Positions 50,979 through 60,190 are shown, numbered from the stretch's first letter. The stretch is DNA of 64,000 nucleotides from Natronococcus jeotgali DSM 18795 (GCF_000337695.1 NZ_AOIA01000092.1:1-64000), one strand, 5' to 3'. The notes: generated by a model from the sequence alone, not told the origin. A program made the numbers and translations.

Positions 50979-51079
50979 GGCATTCTGAGTTTCGGTAGCG
51001 AAAGTTTCGTTGTGTAGTCGAGTTGGCTGAGGGGGACGCGAGGATGATCGTCGGAATCCGGAAGCGGAACGCGCGACCG

Positions 51080-51871
51080 CTACACGGGTTGTCGCACCGC
51101 GAGCACCACCAGATCCGAGAACGGGGTGTCCTCCCGTCCGCTACCGCCCGCGTGTTCGGACAGTTCGGCCAGCGTGAACCCGTGGATCCGCTCGTCCTCG
51201 TGGGTCAGCTTCTCGCAGACCAGCGCCTCGAGGTCGGGCTCGGCGTCGCGCTCGAGCAACAGCTCGGCGAGGTCGCCGGGCATCCGATCGTACGGTCGCG
51301 GGAGCGCGAGCAGGTGGCGGTCGCCCTCGACGACGGCTCTCGCGAGTCGGTCGACGTCGGCCTCGAGGTCGCCGCTCTTGTGCAGCGTGACGAACGCGGC
51401 GTCCTCCATCGGCGTTCGAGCCCGACTCGCGGCTACCTGCAGCGAGGAGATGCCGGGGACGACCCGAACTGGAGTCGCAGGCGCCTCACGCTCCACCGTA
51501 TCTTGCACTTTCCCGACGAACTGGTACCCCGAGTGGTTCGGATCGCCCATCGCGACCGCCGTACCGCGCTCGCCGGCGGCGACGCGCTCGCCGAATTCCT
51601 CGAGCGCGGCTGCCTCGTCTTTGTACCCGCAGGTCAGCAGGTCCGCGTCGGTCAGCTCCTCGACGAACTCGACGACCGTAGTGAAGCCGACGACGACGTC
51701 GGCCTCCCGGATCGCGCGTTCGCCGCGTGGCGTGAGGAACTCCCGATTCCCGGGACCGACGCCGACGACGTAGACGGGATCGTCGACCGCCTCGTCGACG
51801 TCGGGCTCCGCGCTCCCGGCCGCGAACGTCGCCGGATCGGGCCCCGCCTCGAGGTCGTACTCGTCGCTCAT
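51080..51871 (-). CDS. cbiE: Cobalt-precorrin-7 C5-methyltransferase CbiE
   Basis: A 263-residue tetrapyrrole methylase assigned to CbiE. The SAM strand is VYVVGVGPGNREFLTPRGER (about residue 34), followed by GTAVAMGDPNHSGYQFVGKV and VRVVPGISSLQVAASRARTP. This is the SAM-dependent methylation of C5 in cobalt-precorrin 7. An acidic 30-residue N-terminal extension precedes the domain. It overlaps the end of cbiC by ATGA and is upstream of cbiT, with the promoter gap between them, so the gene order is cobN-cbiC-cbiE, then cbiT. Confidence 0.88.
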   Translation of the reverse strand: MSDEYDLEAGPDPATFAAGSAEPDVDEAVDDPVYVVGVGPGNREFLTPRGERAIREADVVVGFTTVVEFVEELTDADLLTCGYKDEAAALEEFGERVAAGERGTAVAMGDPNHSGYQFVGKVQDTVEREAPATPVRVVPGISSLQVAASRARTPMEDAAFVTLHKSGDLEADVDRLARAVVEGDRHLLALPRPYDRMPGDLAELLLERDAEPDLEALVCEKLTHEDERIHGFTLAELSEHAGGSGREDTPFSDLVVLAVRQPV

Positions 51872-52632
51872 CGGTCCCCGTCGTCGGTGCTGTCGCTTTC
51901 CCGGGCGGCTCGCGTCTCGGCCGCGAGATCCAGCTCGAGCCCGTCCGTTCGAACGTCGCTCGCGACGTGGATCAGCTCGTTCGTCAGCGCGGCCGCCAGG
52001 CCGCTCCCGCCGCGGCGGCCGACGTTGGTGATCGCCGGCACGCCGTACTCCTCGCTGACGTCGCGAACGCGCTGGCGACTCTCCTCGGCCTTGACGAAGC
52101 CGACGGGCGTCGCGACGATCGTCGCTGGACGGGTGCCGTCCTCGATGCAGTCCGCGAGCGCGAACGCCGCCGTCGGCGCGTTGCCGACTACGGCGACCGC
52201 ACCGTCGTAGACGCCCCGCCTGTCGAGCTCGAGCACCGAGGCGGCGGTCCGGGTCATTCCCGTTTCCGCCGCGAGTTCGGCCCCGTTGCCGATCGCCTTG
52301 CGGGTCTCGCAGTCGTGGCCCCGACCCGTGACTCCGGCTTTCGCCATCGTGATGTCCGTGACGATCGTCGCCTCCTCGAGGACGGCTCGAGCGCCCGCCC
52401 GAACGGGGGCATCCTCGTCGTCGCCCACCGCGTCGCCGCCGGTGAACTCGAGGAGGTGCTGGAACTCGATGTCGCCCATCGAGTGGACCGACTTCTGGCG
52501 GACCCGATCGGCGAGCGTCTCGTCGGGAACAAATTCCCGGACGATGTCCATGCTCGTCTCGGCGATCTCCATGGCGTTCTCCGTCGTCGCCCCGAGGTCG
52601 GCGTACGCCTCGTCGTACTCGCCCTCAGTCAT
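51868..52632 (-). CDS. cbiC: Precorrin-8X methylmutase CbiC/CobH
   Basis: A 254-residue protein of the CbiC/CobH family, which moves the C11 methyl to C12 to give cobyrinate. Segments include SVHSMGDIEFQHLLEF (the conserved region around residue 48 holding the catalytic His), ATIVTDITMAKAGVTGRGHD and VVGNAPTAAFALADCIEDGT, then ATPVGFVKAEESRQRVRD. The 40-residue N terminus is acidic. It overlaps cobN (8 bases), which shows tight coupling. Confidence 0.9.
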   Translation of the reverse strand: MTEGEYDEAYADLGATTENAMEIAETSMDIVREFVPDETLADRVRQKSVHSMGDIEFQHLLEFTGGDAVGDDEDAPVRAGARAVLEEATIVTDITMAKAGVTGRGHDCETRKAIGNGAELAAETGMTRTAASVLELDRRGVYDGAVAVVGNAPTAAFALADCIEDGTRPATIVATPVGFVKAEESRQRVRDVSEEYGVPAITNVGRRGGSGLAAALTNELIHVASDVRTDGLELDLAAETRAARESDSTDDGDR

Positions 52633-55600
52633 CGTCGGACACCTCCGCGCCGACGACCTCGTTGGTCGTCCGCGCCTCGAGGTCGCCCTCGACGGTGAGG
52701 TTCAGATCGCGCAGGCGGTCGACGGTCTCGTCGTCGGCGTCCCAGAGGTCGCGATCGATCGCCTCGAGCAGCGTGTCGGTGATCGACTCGAGGGCCCACG
52801 GATTGACGTCGCGCATCCATTCTTGACGAGCGTCGTCGAAGGCGAACTTCTCGGCGACCTCGTTCCAGAGGGTGTCGCTGACAACCCCCGCGGTGGCGTC
52901 CCAGCCCAGCGTCACGTCGACGGTCGTCGAGAGGTCACCAGCGCCCTTGTAGCCGTGCTCCTCCATCGACTCGAGCCAGTCGGGGTTCAGGACCCGCGAG
53001 CGCATCGCCTTGCGGACCTTCTCCTCGTTGGTGTAGACGTCGACGTTGTCCGGGTCCGAGGAGTCTCCGACGTAGGAGGCCGGCTCCTCGCCAGCGATCT
53101 CGCTCACCGCCGAGATGAACCCACCGTGGAAGGCGTACCAGTCCGAGGAGTCGAACTCGTCTTGCTCCATCGTGTCCTCGAGCTTCACCGTGGCGTCGAC
53201 GCTCGAGAGGCGACGTTCGAAGGCGTCGTGGGCGTCGGAGACGCGTCCTCGCGACCCCATGGCGTAGCCGCCCCACTGGACGTACACCTCGGCGAGGTCG
53301 GCTCGGTCGTCCCAGTTGCCCTCGTCGACGGCCTTGTTCGTCCCGGCGCCGTAGCCACCCGGTTTCGTCGTGAACACGCGGTGTTTGGCGGCCTTCCGGG
53401 CGTCTTCCTCGCCTAACCCGTCCTGGGCCTCGAGCTCTGCGGCCTCCTCCTCGACGTGCTTTTTGACGTAGTTCAACTCCGGCGGTTCCTCGAGGTCGAC
53501 GACCGCATCCACGGCGTCGTGAATGACGCCCGCTGCGGCGGGGAACGCGTCGCGAAAGAGCCCTGAAACGCGCGTCGTCACGTCGATCCGTGGCCTGTCG
53601 AGCTCCTCGAGGGGAATCGGCTCGACGTCGTCGATTCGGCCGGCGTCGGTCCACTGCGGCTCGACGCCCATCATCGCGAGCACCTGGGCGATCGTCTCGC
53701 CGCGAGTGCGGACGGTAGGGGTGCCCCAGGCGACGACGCCGATCTCCTCGGGGTACTCGCCGCTCTCGGACCGGTGGCGCTCGAGCACACCCTCCGCCAC
53801 CTCGCGGCCGACCTGCCAGGCCGGTTTGGCGGGCACCTTCCGGGGATCCAGCGTGTAGAAGTTCCGCGCCGTCGGCAGCAGATCGACGCCGCCGCGAGTG
53901 GGCGCGCCGGAACCGCCCGGTGGGACGTACTCCCCCGAGAGGGCGTCGGCGGTCCGGGGGACCTCGTCCTCGGACGCCTGCACGCGGGGCTGGGCCTCCT
54001 CGCAGATGTAGGAAAGCACCTCGCGGAGGTCGTCGTGAGCCCTCGAGGTCGCGCGGGCGTCGCCGATCGTCTCGAGGTCGACGACGAGCAGGTTCATGTT
54101 CACTTCATCTTCCGGACCCGCATCTCGCTCCGATTCCGGGACGTCGAACCCGTGTTCGGCCAGCGTCTCGACCAGCTCGAGGCTCGTCGCCCGCACCTCG
54201 TCGGCGGCCTCGGCGTAGGTCATGCCCAGCTCGTCGTCGTACTCGCCGGGCGCGTTCAACATTTTCTCGTAGTCCACGCCGAGGACGCCCGCGACGCTCT
54301 CCCGGAGGCTCGGCGCGCCGGGGTTCTCGAGGCGGGTGAGCGCGACGAGGTACTCGACGAGCCGTTCGTCCGCGGGCGGCTCGGACATCGTGTGCAGCCC
54401 GAGCCGGATCTGGGTCGATTTGACGTCGGTGAGGTACTCGTGAATTCGTTCGACGAGTTCGTCGATCTCGACCGCATCGCCGTCCACGTCGCCCTCTGCG
54501 AGCGTCGACCCGGCTTCGTCGGGACCGCGAACGTCCGCTTTCTCGTCGATCGTCCCCGATATCCCGAGCTCGACGGCGAGGTCGAGTTCCTCGACTGTCT
54601 CCCGCATGAGGTCCTCGAGGTGCTCGCCGCTGTCGGCGCGGGCGTCTTCCATCCCCGCCTCGCGGTACTGGTTGGCCAGCTCCTCGAGCTCCGCGAGTTC
54701 ATCGTACGTTCCGGCGGCCCGCATGACGGGCGTGAGGTAGTCGACGATCGCCGCGTACGAACGGCGCTTGGCCTGCGTTCCCTCGCCGGGGTTGTTGACG
54801 ATGTAGGGGTAGACGTTCGGCAGGTCGTCGATCAGCTGGTCGGGTGCGCTGGCACCGTTCAGCCCGACGGTCTTGCCGGGGAGCCACTCGAGGCTGCCGT
54901 GGGTGCCCAGATGGACCACCCCGTCGGCCTCGAACGCGTTGCGCAGCCAGCCGTAGAACGCGTAGTAGTCGTGGGGCGGCTGCAGGTCGGAGTCGTGGTA
55001 GACCTTCGAGGGATCCATCCCGAACCCGCGCGGGGGCTGGACCGTAACGAGGACGTTGCCGAACTCGACGCCGGGAATCGCGAACGGACGATTTGGGACC
55101 TCGCCCCACTCCCCGATCACGTTCTCCCGGAACCGTTCGTCGGCGTCGGTGAACCAGTCGGCGTAGGCGTCTGGGGAGACCACGTCGACCGAGAGGTCGC
55201 GGACGTCCTCGGGGGCGACCCAGCGGTCCTCGAGGGTCAGCTGCGAGGTGAGTTTCTCGACCAACGTCTGTCCGTCCTCGGGCAGCTCGGTGCCTAAATC
55301 GTAGCCTCTGGCGTCGAGCTCCTCGAGCAGGTTCACCGTCGACTCCGGCGAGTCCAGCCCGAACGCGGTGCCGATCCCGTCGTCGCTCGGGGGGTAGTTG
55401 TGCAGGACGACGGCGACCCGTTTTTTCTCGTTGGGCGTGTGCCGGAGTTCGGCCCAGTTGACCGCCAGCCGCGTGGCGTGGTCGATCCGGTCCTCGATCG
55501 GGAAGTGGTGTTTCGGCGCCGACCCGATCCCGGCCTCGTCGTCGGTGCGTTCCTTCCCCGAGATGGGATGCGTGATGACGTTGCCGTCGAACTCCGGCAG

Positions 55601-56521
55601 CGCGACCGAGAGCGCGAGCTCGAAGCCCATCACGCCCGTGTCGCTGGATTCGTAACGCGACCGGGACCGCATCGTCGTAATCGTCTGGAGCACCGGAACG
55701 CCGAGTCGGTCGAGAAAGACGTCCTCCGCGCTCGAGCCCTCGTCGCTCGCACTGCGACCGCGCTCGTCCATCGACAGCGAGAACATAAAGGAGGAGAGGA
55801 CGGCGTCGACGACCGGTTCGCCACCGTCACTGATGAGCCATTCGTCCGTCACCCACTCGGCGTCCTCCTGTTCCTCCGTATCCGTGGCGGGGTTACAGAA
55901 GATCGGCAGCGCGTTCGCTCCTTGCTCCTCGAGCGCCCGAACCTGGGCGTCGACGTAGCGGGTGTTCTCGTGGGTCCAGTGGGACTCGTAGAACCAGATC
56001 GCGACGGTCGGCTTCCCCGGGTCGTGAGTCTCGAGCAGTTCCTCGTAGCCGATCCCCGGATGGTCGGGGTGGTAGACCCCCTCCGTGGGGAGTTCGGTCG
56101 GCTCCTCGTACGCGCCATCCCGGTCGCCGTACTCGCTCACGAGGAACCGACAGCAGTGCTCGACGTTGATCGTGCCGCCCCGCTCGAGGTACTCACAGAC
56201 CCGCTCGCGGTGGGCCGTGGTGACCGTCGTGTCCTCGAGAGCGAAGGCGTCGCCGGTCGCCGTGACGACCAGCGGGACGCTCGCGTCCTCGAGCGCGCTC
56301 GTCGCGTAGTCGTAGCCGGGCATGCTGTCCTCGGCGCCGTGCAGCCAGAAGATCGCCGCGTCGGCGTCGCGCAGTTCCTCGACGAACGCCTCGATCGCGG
56401 CCTCGTCGTTCAGGTCGCTCTCCGAGCGAACGACCAGTTCGACGTCCTCGAGGCGCCCGGCCGCGCGTCCGATCGATCCGAGTTCGTTCTCCGTCGCAGT
56501 GTAGATCCCGATGCGTGTCAT
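52625..56521 (-). CDS. cobN: CobN subunit of cobaltochelatase
   Basis: A single frame of 1298 residues, full length for CobN, the large substrate-binding subunit of the ATP-dependent cobaltochelatase. Characteristic segments are AAIFWLHGAEDSMPGYDYAT (about residue 55), KRVAVVLHNYPPSDDGIGTA (about residue 370), the active-site region VVHLGTHGSLEWLPGKTVGL (about residue 540) and a C-terminal GYGAGTNKAVDEGNWDDRAD. It requires partner ATPase subunits, here the fused ChlI/ChlD protein encoded divergently only 34 bases away. It belongs to the aerobic-type late cobalt insertion, which contrasts with CbiX in the same cluster. Confidence 0.93.
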   Translation of the reverse strand: MTRIGIYTATENELGSIGRAAGRLEDVELVVRSESDLNDEAAIEAFVEELRDADAAIFWLHGAEDSMPGYDYATSALEDASVPLVVTATGDAFALEDTTVTTAHRERVCEYLERGGTINVEHCCRFLVSEYGDRDGAYEEPTELPTEGVYHPDHPGIGYEELLETHDPGKPTVAIWFYESHWTHENTRYVDAQVRALEEQGANALPIFCNPATDTEEQEDAEWVTDEWLISDGGEPVVDAVLSSFMFSLSMDERGRSASDEGSSAEDVFLDRLGVPVLQTITTMRSRSRYESSDTGVMGFELALSVALPEFDGNVITHPISGKERTDDEAGIGSAPKHHFPIEDRIDHATRLAVNWAELRHTPNEKKRVAVVLHNYPPSDDGIGTAFGLDSPESTVNLLEELDARGYDLGTELPEDGQTLVEKLTSQLTLEDRWVAPEDVRDLSVDVVSPDAYADWFTDADERFRENVIGEWGEVPNRPFAIPGVEFGNVLVTVQPPRGFGMDPSKVYHDSDLQPPHDYYAFYGWLRNAFEADGVVHLGTHGSLEWLPGKTVGLNGASAPDQLIDDLPNVYPYIVNNPGEGTQAKRRSYAAIVDYLTPVMRAAGTYDELAELEELANQYREAGMEDARADSGEHLEDLMRETVEELDLAVELGISGTIDEKADVRGPDEAGSTLAEGDVDGDAVEIDELVERIHEYLTDVKSTQIRLGLHTMSEPPADERLVEYLVALTRLENPGAPSLRESVAGVLGVDYEKMLNAPGEYDDELGMTYAEAADEVRATSLELVETLAEHGFDVPESERDAGPEDEVNMNLLVVDLETIGDARATSRAHDDLREVLSYICEEAQPRVQASEDEVPRTADALSGEYVPPGGSGAPTRGGVDLLPTARNFYTLDPRKVPAKPAWQVGREVAEGVLERHRSESGEYPEEIGVVAWGTPTVRTRGETIAQVLAMMGVEPQWTDAGRIDDVEPIPLEELDRPRIDVTTRVSGLFRDAFPAAAGVIHDAVDAVVDLEEPPELNYVKKHVEEEAAELEAQDGLGEEDARKAAKHRVFTTKPGGYGAGTNKAVDEGNWDDRADLAEVYVQWGGYAMGSRGRVSDAHDAFERRLSSVDATVKLEDTMEQDEFDSSDWYAFHGGFISAVSEIAGEEPASYVGDSSDPDNVDVYTNEEKVRKAMRSRVLNPDWLESMEEHGYKGAGDLSTTVDVTLGWDATAGVVSDTLWNEVAEKFAFDDARQEWMRDVNPWALESITDTLLEAIDRDLWDADDETVDRLRDLNLTVEGDLEARTTNEVVGAEVSDDD

Positions 56522-56524
56522 CGA

Positions 56525-56564
56525 ATTTTTAAACCTCTATTGTATTAACGCAACTATGGTTGCA
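56525..56564. promoter_or_regulatory. Compact divergent promoter of cobN and chlID
   Basis: The two start codons are only 34 bases apart. TTTTTAAAC (56526-56534) is 22-30 bases before the ChlID ATG. The palindrome GCAAC-TATG-GTTGC (56550-56563) overlaps the same ATG and resembles the CAACTA elements at the other cobalamin promoters. Confidence 0.6.
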
Positions 56565-58772
56565 AACTCCGGGGGCAAAAAACTGTCGTCGACCCCGTTT
56601 CCGGCGATCGTCGGCCAGCCGGAGCTCAAGCGCGTGCTACTGGCGGTCGCCGCCAACGGCGCGCTCGACGGGGCGTTGATCGTCGGCGAGAAGGGCACGG
56701 CGAAGTCGACCGCCGTCCGGGGACTCGCCGATCTCCTCCCCGAACAGCGCGCCGTCGCGGACTGCCGGTACGGCTGCGCGCCCGACGAGCCGACGCTGCA
56801 GTGTGCGGACTGCCGGGAGCGCGATCCCGACGAACTCCCCGTCGAGACGCGGCCCGTGCCGCTGGTCACGCTCCCGCTCGGAGCGACCCGCGACCGGATC
56901 GTCGGAACGCTCTCGGTCGAGGACGCGCTGGCCGGCGAGGCCGAGTTCGATCCCGGGCTGTTGGCCCGCGCGCACCGGGGGATCCTCTACGTCGACGAGG
57001 TCAACCTGCTCGACGATCACCTCGTCGACGTCGTTCTCGACGCGGCGGCCAGCGGCGTCAACACCGTCGAGCGCGACGGCGTCAGCGTCTCCCATCCCGC
57101 GTCGTTCACGCTGATCGGGACGATGAACCCCGAGGAGGGCGAGCTTCGACCGCAGCTTCGGGATCGATTTGCCCTCCGGGCGACCGTCGAGGGCTGCCAG
57201 GAGATTACGGACCGCGTCGAGATCATCGACCGGGCGATCGACCGCGGCACCGACCTGGATCCCACCGAAACGTACGCCGACGCGGTCGACCGACTCGGCG
57301 AGACGATAGCCAGAGCGCGCGACCGTCTGTCCCGCGTTGAACTTCCCGCCGAGTTCAAAGCCGAGATCGCCGAACTCTGCCTCGAGGCCGGCGTCGACGG
57401 CCACCGCGGCGACATCGCGATGGCCAGGACCGCGATGACCCTGGCCGCCCTCGAGAACCGAACGACCGTCATCGAGTCGGACGTTCGCGAGGCGGCGACG
57501 TACACGCTGCCACACCGCCTCCGGAGCACGCCGTTCGAGGACGAGCCGGAGCTCGACGATCTGCTCAAGGATCGGTTCGGCGAGGAGCCGTCGGACGGGA
57601 CGGAACCGGACGACGAGGGCGACGACAGTGCGGACGACCGCGAGAGCAACGGGGAGGCAGACGACGAGGGCGATCGAGAACCGAACCGCTCGGGCGCCGG
57701 CGACCGCGGGGACGACGCCGACGGCGGTCGCGACCGCGACGAGCCCGGCGAGAGCGCCGGCGGCGCGGACCGTCCGGGCGCCGAGTCCGAACCCGGGAAC
57801 GCCGAGCGCGAACGGGAACCGGGCCGCGACGGGAACTCGACTCCGACCGGGGCGGAGCGTGCGGACGCCGGCGACAACGGCGAACCTGGCGGAGGAAACG
57901 AGGACGGCCCGAAACCGGACGAGTCCTCGGGATCGAACGAGAGCGGTGACGACGCCGCCCGACCGCTCGTTCCGGGCCAGCGTCGGGCCGAGATCGGCGA
58001 CGCGGGCGCACCGACGCTCGAGCCACCGGAGGCTGACGCCGACGATCCGGCGCGGACGGGCGGAGCCCGCGCGAGCGCCGCGCCGGACGCCGACAATCGG
58101 GGCGCCCGCGTCAGAACGGAACCCGCGTCGGGCGACGATTCCGTCGATGCGGCGGCGTCGGTCCGGGCCGCCGCGGCGCGCGGCGCCTCGAACGTCGAGG
58201 CGGAGGACCTCCGGCGGTCCGTGCGAGTCGGCGACGCGACGACGACGATCGTCTTCGCCGTCGACGCGAGCGCCTCGATGCGGCCCGCGATGCGGACCGC
58301 GAAGGGCGTCGTCCTCGAACTGCTGCGCGACGGCTACCGGGAACGCGACGAGGTCGCGTTCGTGGCGTTCGCGGGCGAGGACGCCGACGTGTTGCTCCCG
58401 CCGACCGACAGCGTCTCCCTCGCCGCGCGCCACCTCAAGGAGCTTCCCTCCGGGGACCGAACGCCGCTTCCCGCGGGTCTCGAGACCGCCCGACGGGTCG
58501 TCGAGCGCTCGGACACCGAGACGACGGTCGTCGTCCTCGTCACCGACGGACGGGCGAACGCGGCAGGGAGAAGCCCGACGGACGCGACGCGGGACGCGGC
58601 CCGTCGGCTCGCTCGCACCGGGGCGGAACTCCTCGTCGTCGACGCCGACGCCGGCTCTCGAGCCGGACTCTCGACTCTGGTTGCCGACGAAGCCGACGGC
58701 GAACGCGTCCCGCTGTCGTCGCTCTCGGCGGAGCTGGTACGCTCGAGCGCCGATCCGGAGTCCGTCGAGTGA
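56556..58772 (+). CDS. ChlI/ChlD (CobS/CobT-like) fusion, chelatase ATPase with VWA domain
   Basis: A 738-residue fusion. Residues 1-330 are an AAA+ ATPase of the ChlI/BchI/CobS type: Walker A GEKGTAKST (44-52), a four-Cys patch CRYGCAPDEPTLQCADC (about 72-90) and Walker B GILYVDEVNLLDD (about residue 147). An acidic low-complexity linker of about 200 residues follows. The C-terminal VWA domain (about 565-735) has the MIDAS start IVFAVDASASM. It supplies ATP-driven insertion of cobalt with CobN. The ATG choice fits the leaderless promoter. One ORF replaces separate I and D subunits. Confidence 0.9.
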   Translation: MVANSGGKKLSSTPFPAIVGQPELKRVLLAVAANGALDGALIVGEKGTAKSTAVRGLADLLPEQRAVADCRYGCAPDEPTLQCADCRERDPDELPVETRPVPLVTLPLGATRDRIVGTLSVEDALAGEAEFDPGLLARAHRGILYVDEVNLLDDHLVDVVLDAAASGVNTVERDGVSVSHPASFTLIGTMNPEEGELRPQLRDRFALRATVEGCQEITDRVEIIDRAIDRGTDLDPTETYADAVDRLGETIARARDRLSRVELPAEFKAEIAELCLEAGVDGHRGDIAMARTAMTLAALENRTTVIESDVREAATYTLPHRLRSTPFEDEPELDDLLKDRFGEEPSDGTEPDDEGDDSADDRESNGEADDEGDREPNRSGAGDRGDDADGGRDRDEPGESAGGADRPGAESEPGNAEREREPGRDGNSTPTGAERADAGDNGEPGGGNEDGPKPDESSGSNESGDDAARPLVPGQRRAEIGDAGAPTLEPPEADADDPARTGGARASAAPDADNRGARVRTEPASGDDSVDAAASVRAAAARGASNVEAEDLRRSVRVGDATTTIVFAVDASASMRPAMRTAKGVVLELLRDGYRERDEVAFVAFAGEDADVLLPPTDSVSLAARHLKELPSGDRTPLPAGLETARRVVERSDTETTVVVLVTDGRANAAGRSPTDATRDAARRLARTGAELLVVDADAGSRAGLSTLVADEADGERVPLSSLSAELVRSSADPESVE

Positions 58773-58790
58773 TACGTGACTCGGGACCGA

Positions 58791-58832
58791 TAGATTTTAC
58801 AACTACACTTTCGTTAGTGAAGATGAAGTTGT
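58791..58832 (+). promoter_or_regulatory. Promoter and inverted repeat before cbtB
   Basis: GATTTTACAAC (58791-58801) may serve as a TATA element. It runs into an imperfect dyad CAACT...CACT...AGTG...AGTTG (58801-58831), whose arms begin with the CAACTAC/CAACTTC half-site seen at the other cobalamin promoters. Confidence 0.5.
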
Positions 58833-59021
58833 ATGACTACGTCCAACGAAACCGTCCGCGATCGAATCGACCGTGCTAGGCTCGAGCTGTCTCCCCCGCA
58901 GATCCTCGCGGTAGTCGCGCTGACGGCGGCGCTCGGGTTCGCGCTGCTGTTCCTGCAGGAACCGCTCGCACACGACTCGATGCACAACTTCCGGCACGCG
59001 GCCGGCATCACCTGCCACTGA
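58833..59021 (+). CDS. cbtB: Cobalt transporter subunit CbtB
   Basis: A 62-residue membrane protein with one helix (QILAVVALTAALGFALLFLQ) and a C-terminal His-rich motif HDSMHNFRHAAGITCH, the hallmark of CbtB. In known systems CbtB and CbtA form a cobalt transporter under B12 control. It lies 4 bases before cbtA and 60 bases after the ChlID gene, on the same strand. Confidence 0.92.
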   Translation: MTTSNETVRDRIDRARLELSPPQILAVVALTAALGFALLFLQEPLAHDSMHNFRHAAGITCH

Positions 59022-59025
59022 GACG

Positions 59026-59748
59026 ATGATCGCACGCTATCTCGAGCGCGGCGTCGCCGCCGGCACGATCGCCGGCCTCGCCTACGGCGCGTTCATGGGG
59101 CTGGTGGGCAACCCGCTGGTCGCGTACATGGAAGCTGCGGCGCATCACGATCACGGCCACGAGCACGCTTCCGCCGTCGCCGAAACGACGACGACGATCG
59201 TGAGCATCGGTAGCGGGGTCCTCTGGGGTATCCTCCTCGGCGGACTCTTCGGACTCGCGTACTACTTCCTCGAGCCGTCGCTTCCCGGGGCGGGGACGGC
59301 CAGAGCGTACGTCCTCGCTGGGGCGGGATTCCTCTCCGTGTCGGTCGCGCCGTGGCTCCTGTTACCGCCGGCTACCCCGGGTGCCCAACAGGCGCTCGAC
59401 ACCGGCACTCGACTCCTCGTCTACGCGGCGCTGATGGCCGTCGGCGCGCTCGTCAGCGCCGCAGCGGTCCTCGCGTACCGGAGCGTCGCGGCTCGCGGCC
59501 GACTCGTCGCCGCGGTTGCGGCCGTCGCGCCGATCGTGATCCTCGGCGTCGCGGCGTCGCTCGCAGCGCCGACGGCGACCGCCAACGACGCGCTCGCCCG
59601 CGAACTGGTCGCCGCGTTCCGCGGTGTGGTGGTGCTGAGTCAGGCCGCACTGTGGCTTCTCGTCGCCGGCTGCTTCGGCTGGCTCCACCGACGCGGCGGG
59701 AGCGACTCGACGACCGCGCGCGATAGGACGTCCGCCTCGAACGCATGA
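59026..59748 (+). CDS. cbtA: Cobalt transporter subunit CbtA
   Basis: A 240-residue membrane protein with about five or six helices. The first is GVAAGTIAGLAYGAFMGLVG, followed by the His-rich periplasmic-type loop AHHDHGHEHASAVAETT (about residue 40) that probably binds cobalt. Later helices include GAGFLSVSVAPWLLL and TRLLVYAALMAVGALVSAAA. The order CbtB-CbtA and close spacing match other haloarchaeal loci. The stop overlaps the next gene by ATGA. It feeds Co2+ to the chelatases encoded nearby. Confidence 0.9.
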   Translation: MIARYLERGVAAGTIAGLAYGAFMGLVGNPLVAYMEAAAHHDHGHEHASAVAETTTTIVSIGSGVLWGILLGGLFGLAYYFLEPSLPGAGTARAYVLAGAGFLSVSVAPWLLLPPATPGAQQALDTGTRLLVYAALMAVGALVSAAAVLAYRSVAARGRLVAAVAAVAPIVILGVAASLAAPTATANDALARELVAAFRGVVVLSQAALWLLVAGCFGWLHRRGGSDSTTARDRTSASNA

Positions 59749-60065
59749 AACGGCGGACGAGCGAACAGCGGACGCGCCTCGAGGCCCACGTGTTCGTCTG
59801 CACCAACGCTCGCGACTCCGACTACGCCTGTTGTGCCGACGCGGGCGGAGCGGCAGTCGCCGACGCGGTTCGGGACTGGCTTCGGGAGCGAAACGCGTTC
59901 TGGTCGCCGGTTGGCGTCAGCACGACGACGTGTCTCGGCCTGTGCAGCGAGGACGGGTCCGCGCTGACGATCCAGCCCCGAAACGAGTGGTTCTCGGACG
60001 TCCGGCCCGACGACGTCCCCGAACTGCTCGCGAACGAGTTCGGACCCGACGCCGAGCGGCTGTGA
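59745..60065 (+). CDS. Thioredoxin-like [2Fe-2S] ferredoxin
   Basis: A 106-residue protein related to the C-terminal domain of CbiX. Cys ligands are in HVFVCTNARDSDYACCADAG and in STTTCLGLCSEDG, the arrangement of thioredoxin-like [2Fe-2S] ferredoxins. It begins by an ATGA overlap with cbtA and ends the plus-strand cobalamin group. It may pass electrons or handle metal together with the chelatases. Cluster type is inferred from Cys spacing. Confidence 0.85.
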   Translation: MKRRTSEQRTRLEAHVFVCTNARDSDYACCADAGGAAVADAVRDWLRERNAFWSPVGVSTTTCLGLCSEDGSALTIQPRNEWFSDVRPDDVPELLANEFGPDAERL

Positions 60066-60190
60066 CTCGAGCGCCCGACCGTTCCGCAGTCCTGCGGGAG
60101 CGTCGCGTTCGGAGCGGACGGAAGCGGGCGATCCCTCGAACCGACACTCCCAGCGTTTAACCTTCTCGGGCGACTCTTTCAACTCGACCG

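Noticed and set aside
50916-51079. Cobalamin riboswitch before cbiT
   Set aside because: No B12-box or multi-stem layout was seen. The symmetric element fits a protein operator better.
55400-56548. Long plus-strand frame opposite cobN
   Set aside because: CobN motifs and composition are clear on the minus strand. The opposite translation is Val/Arg/Asp-rich with no domain.
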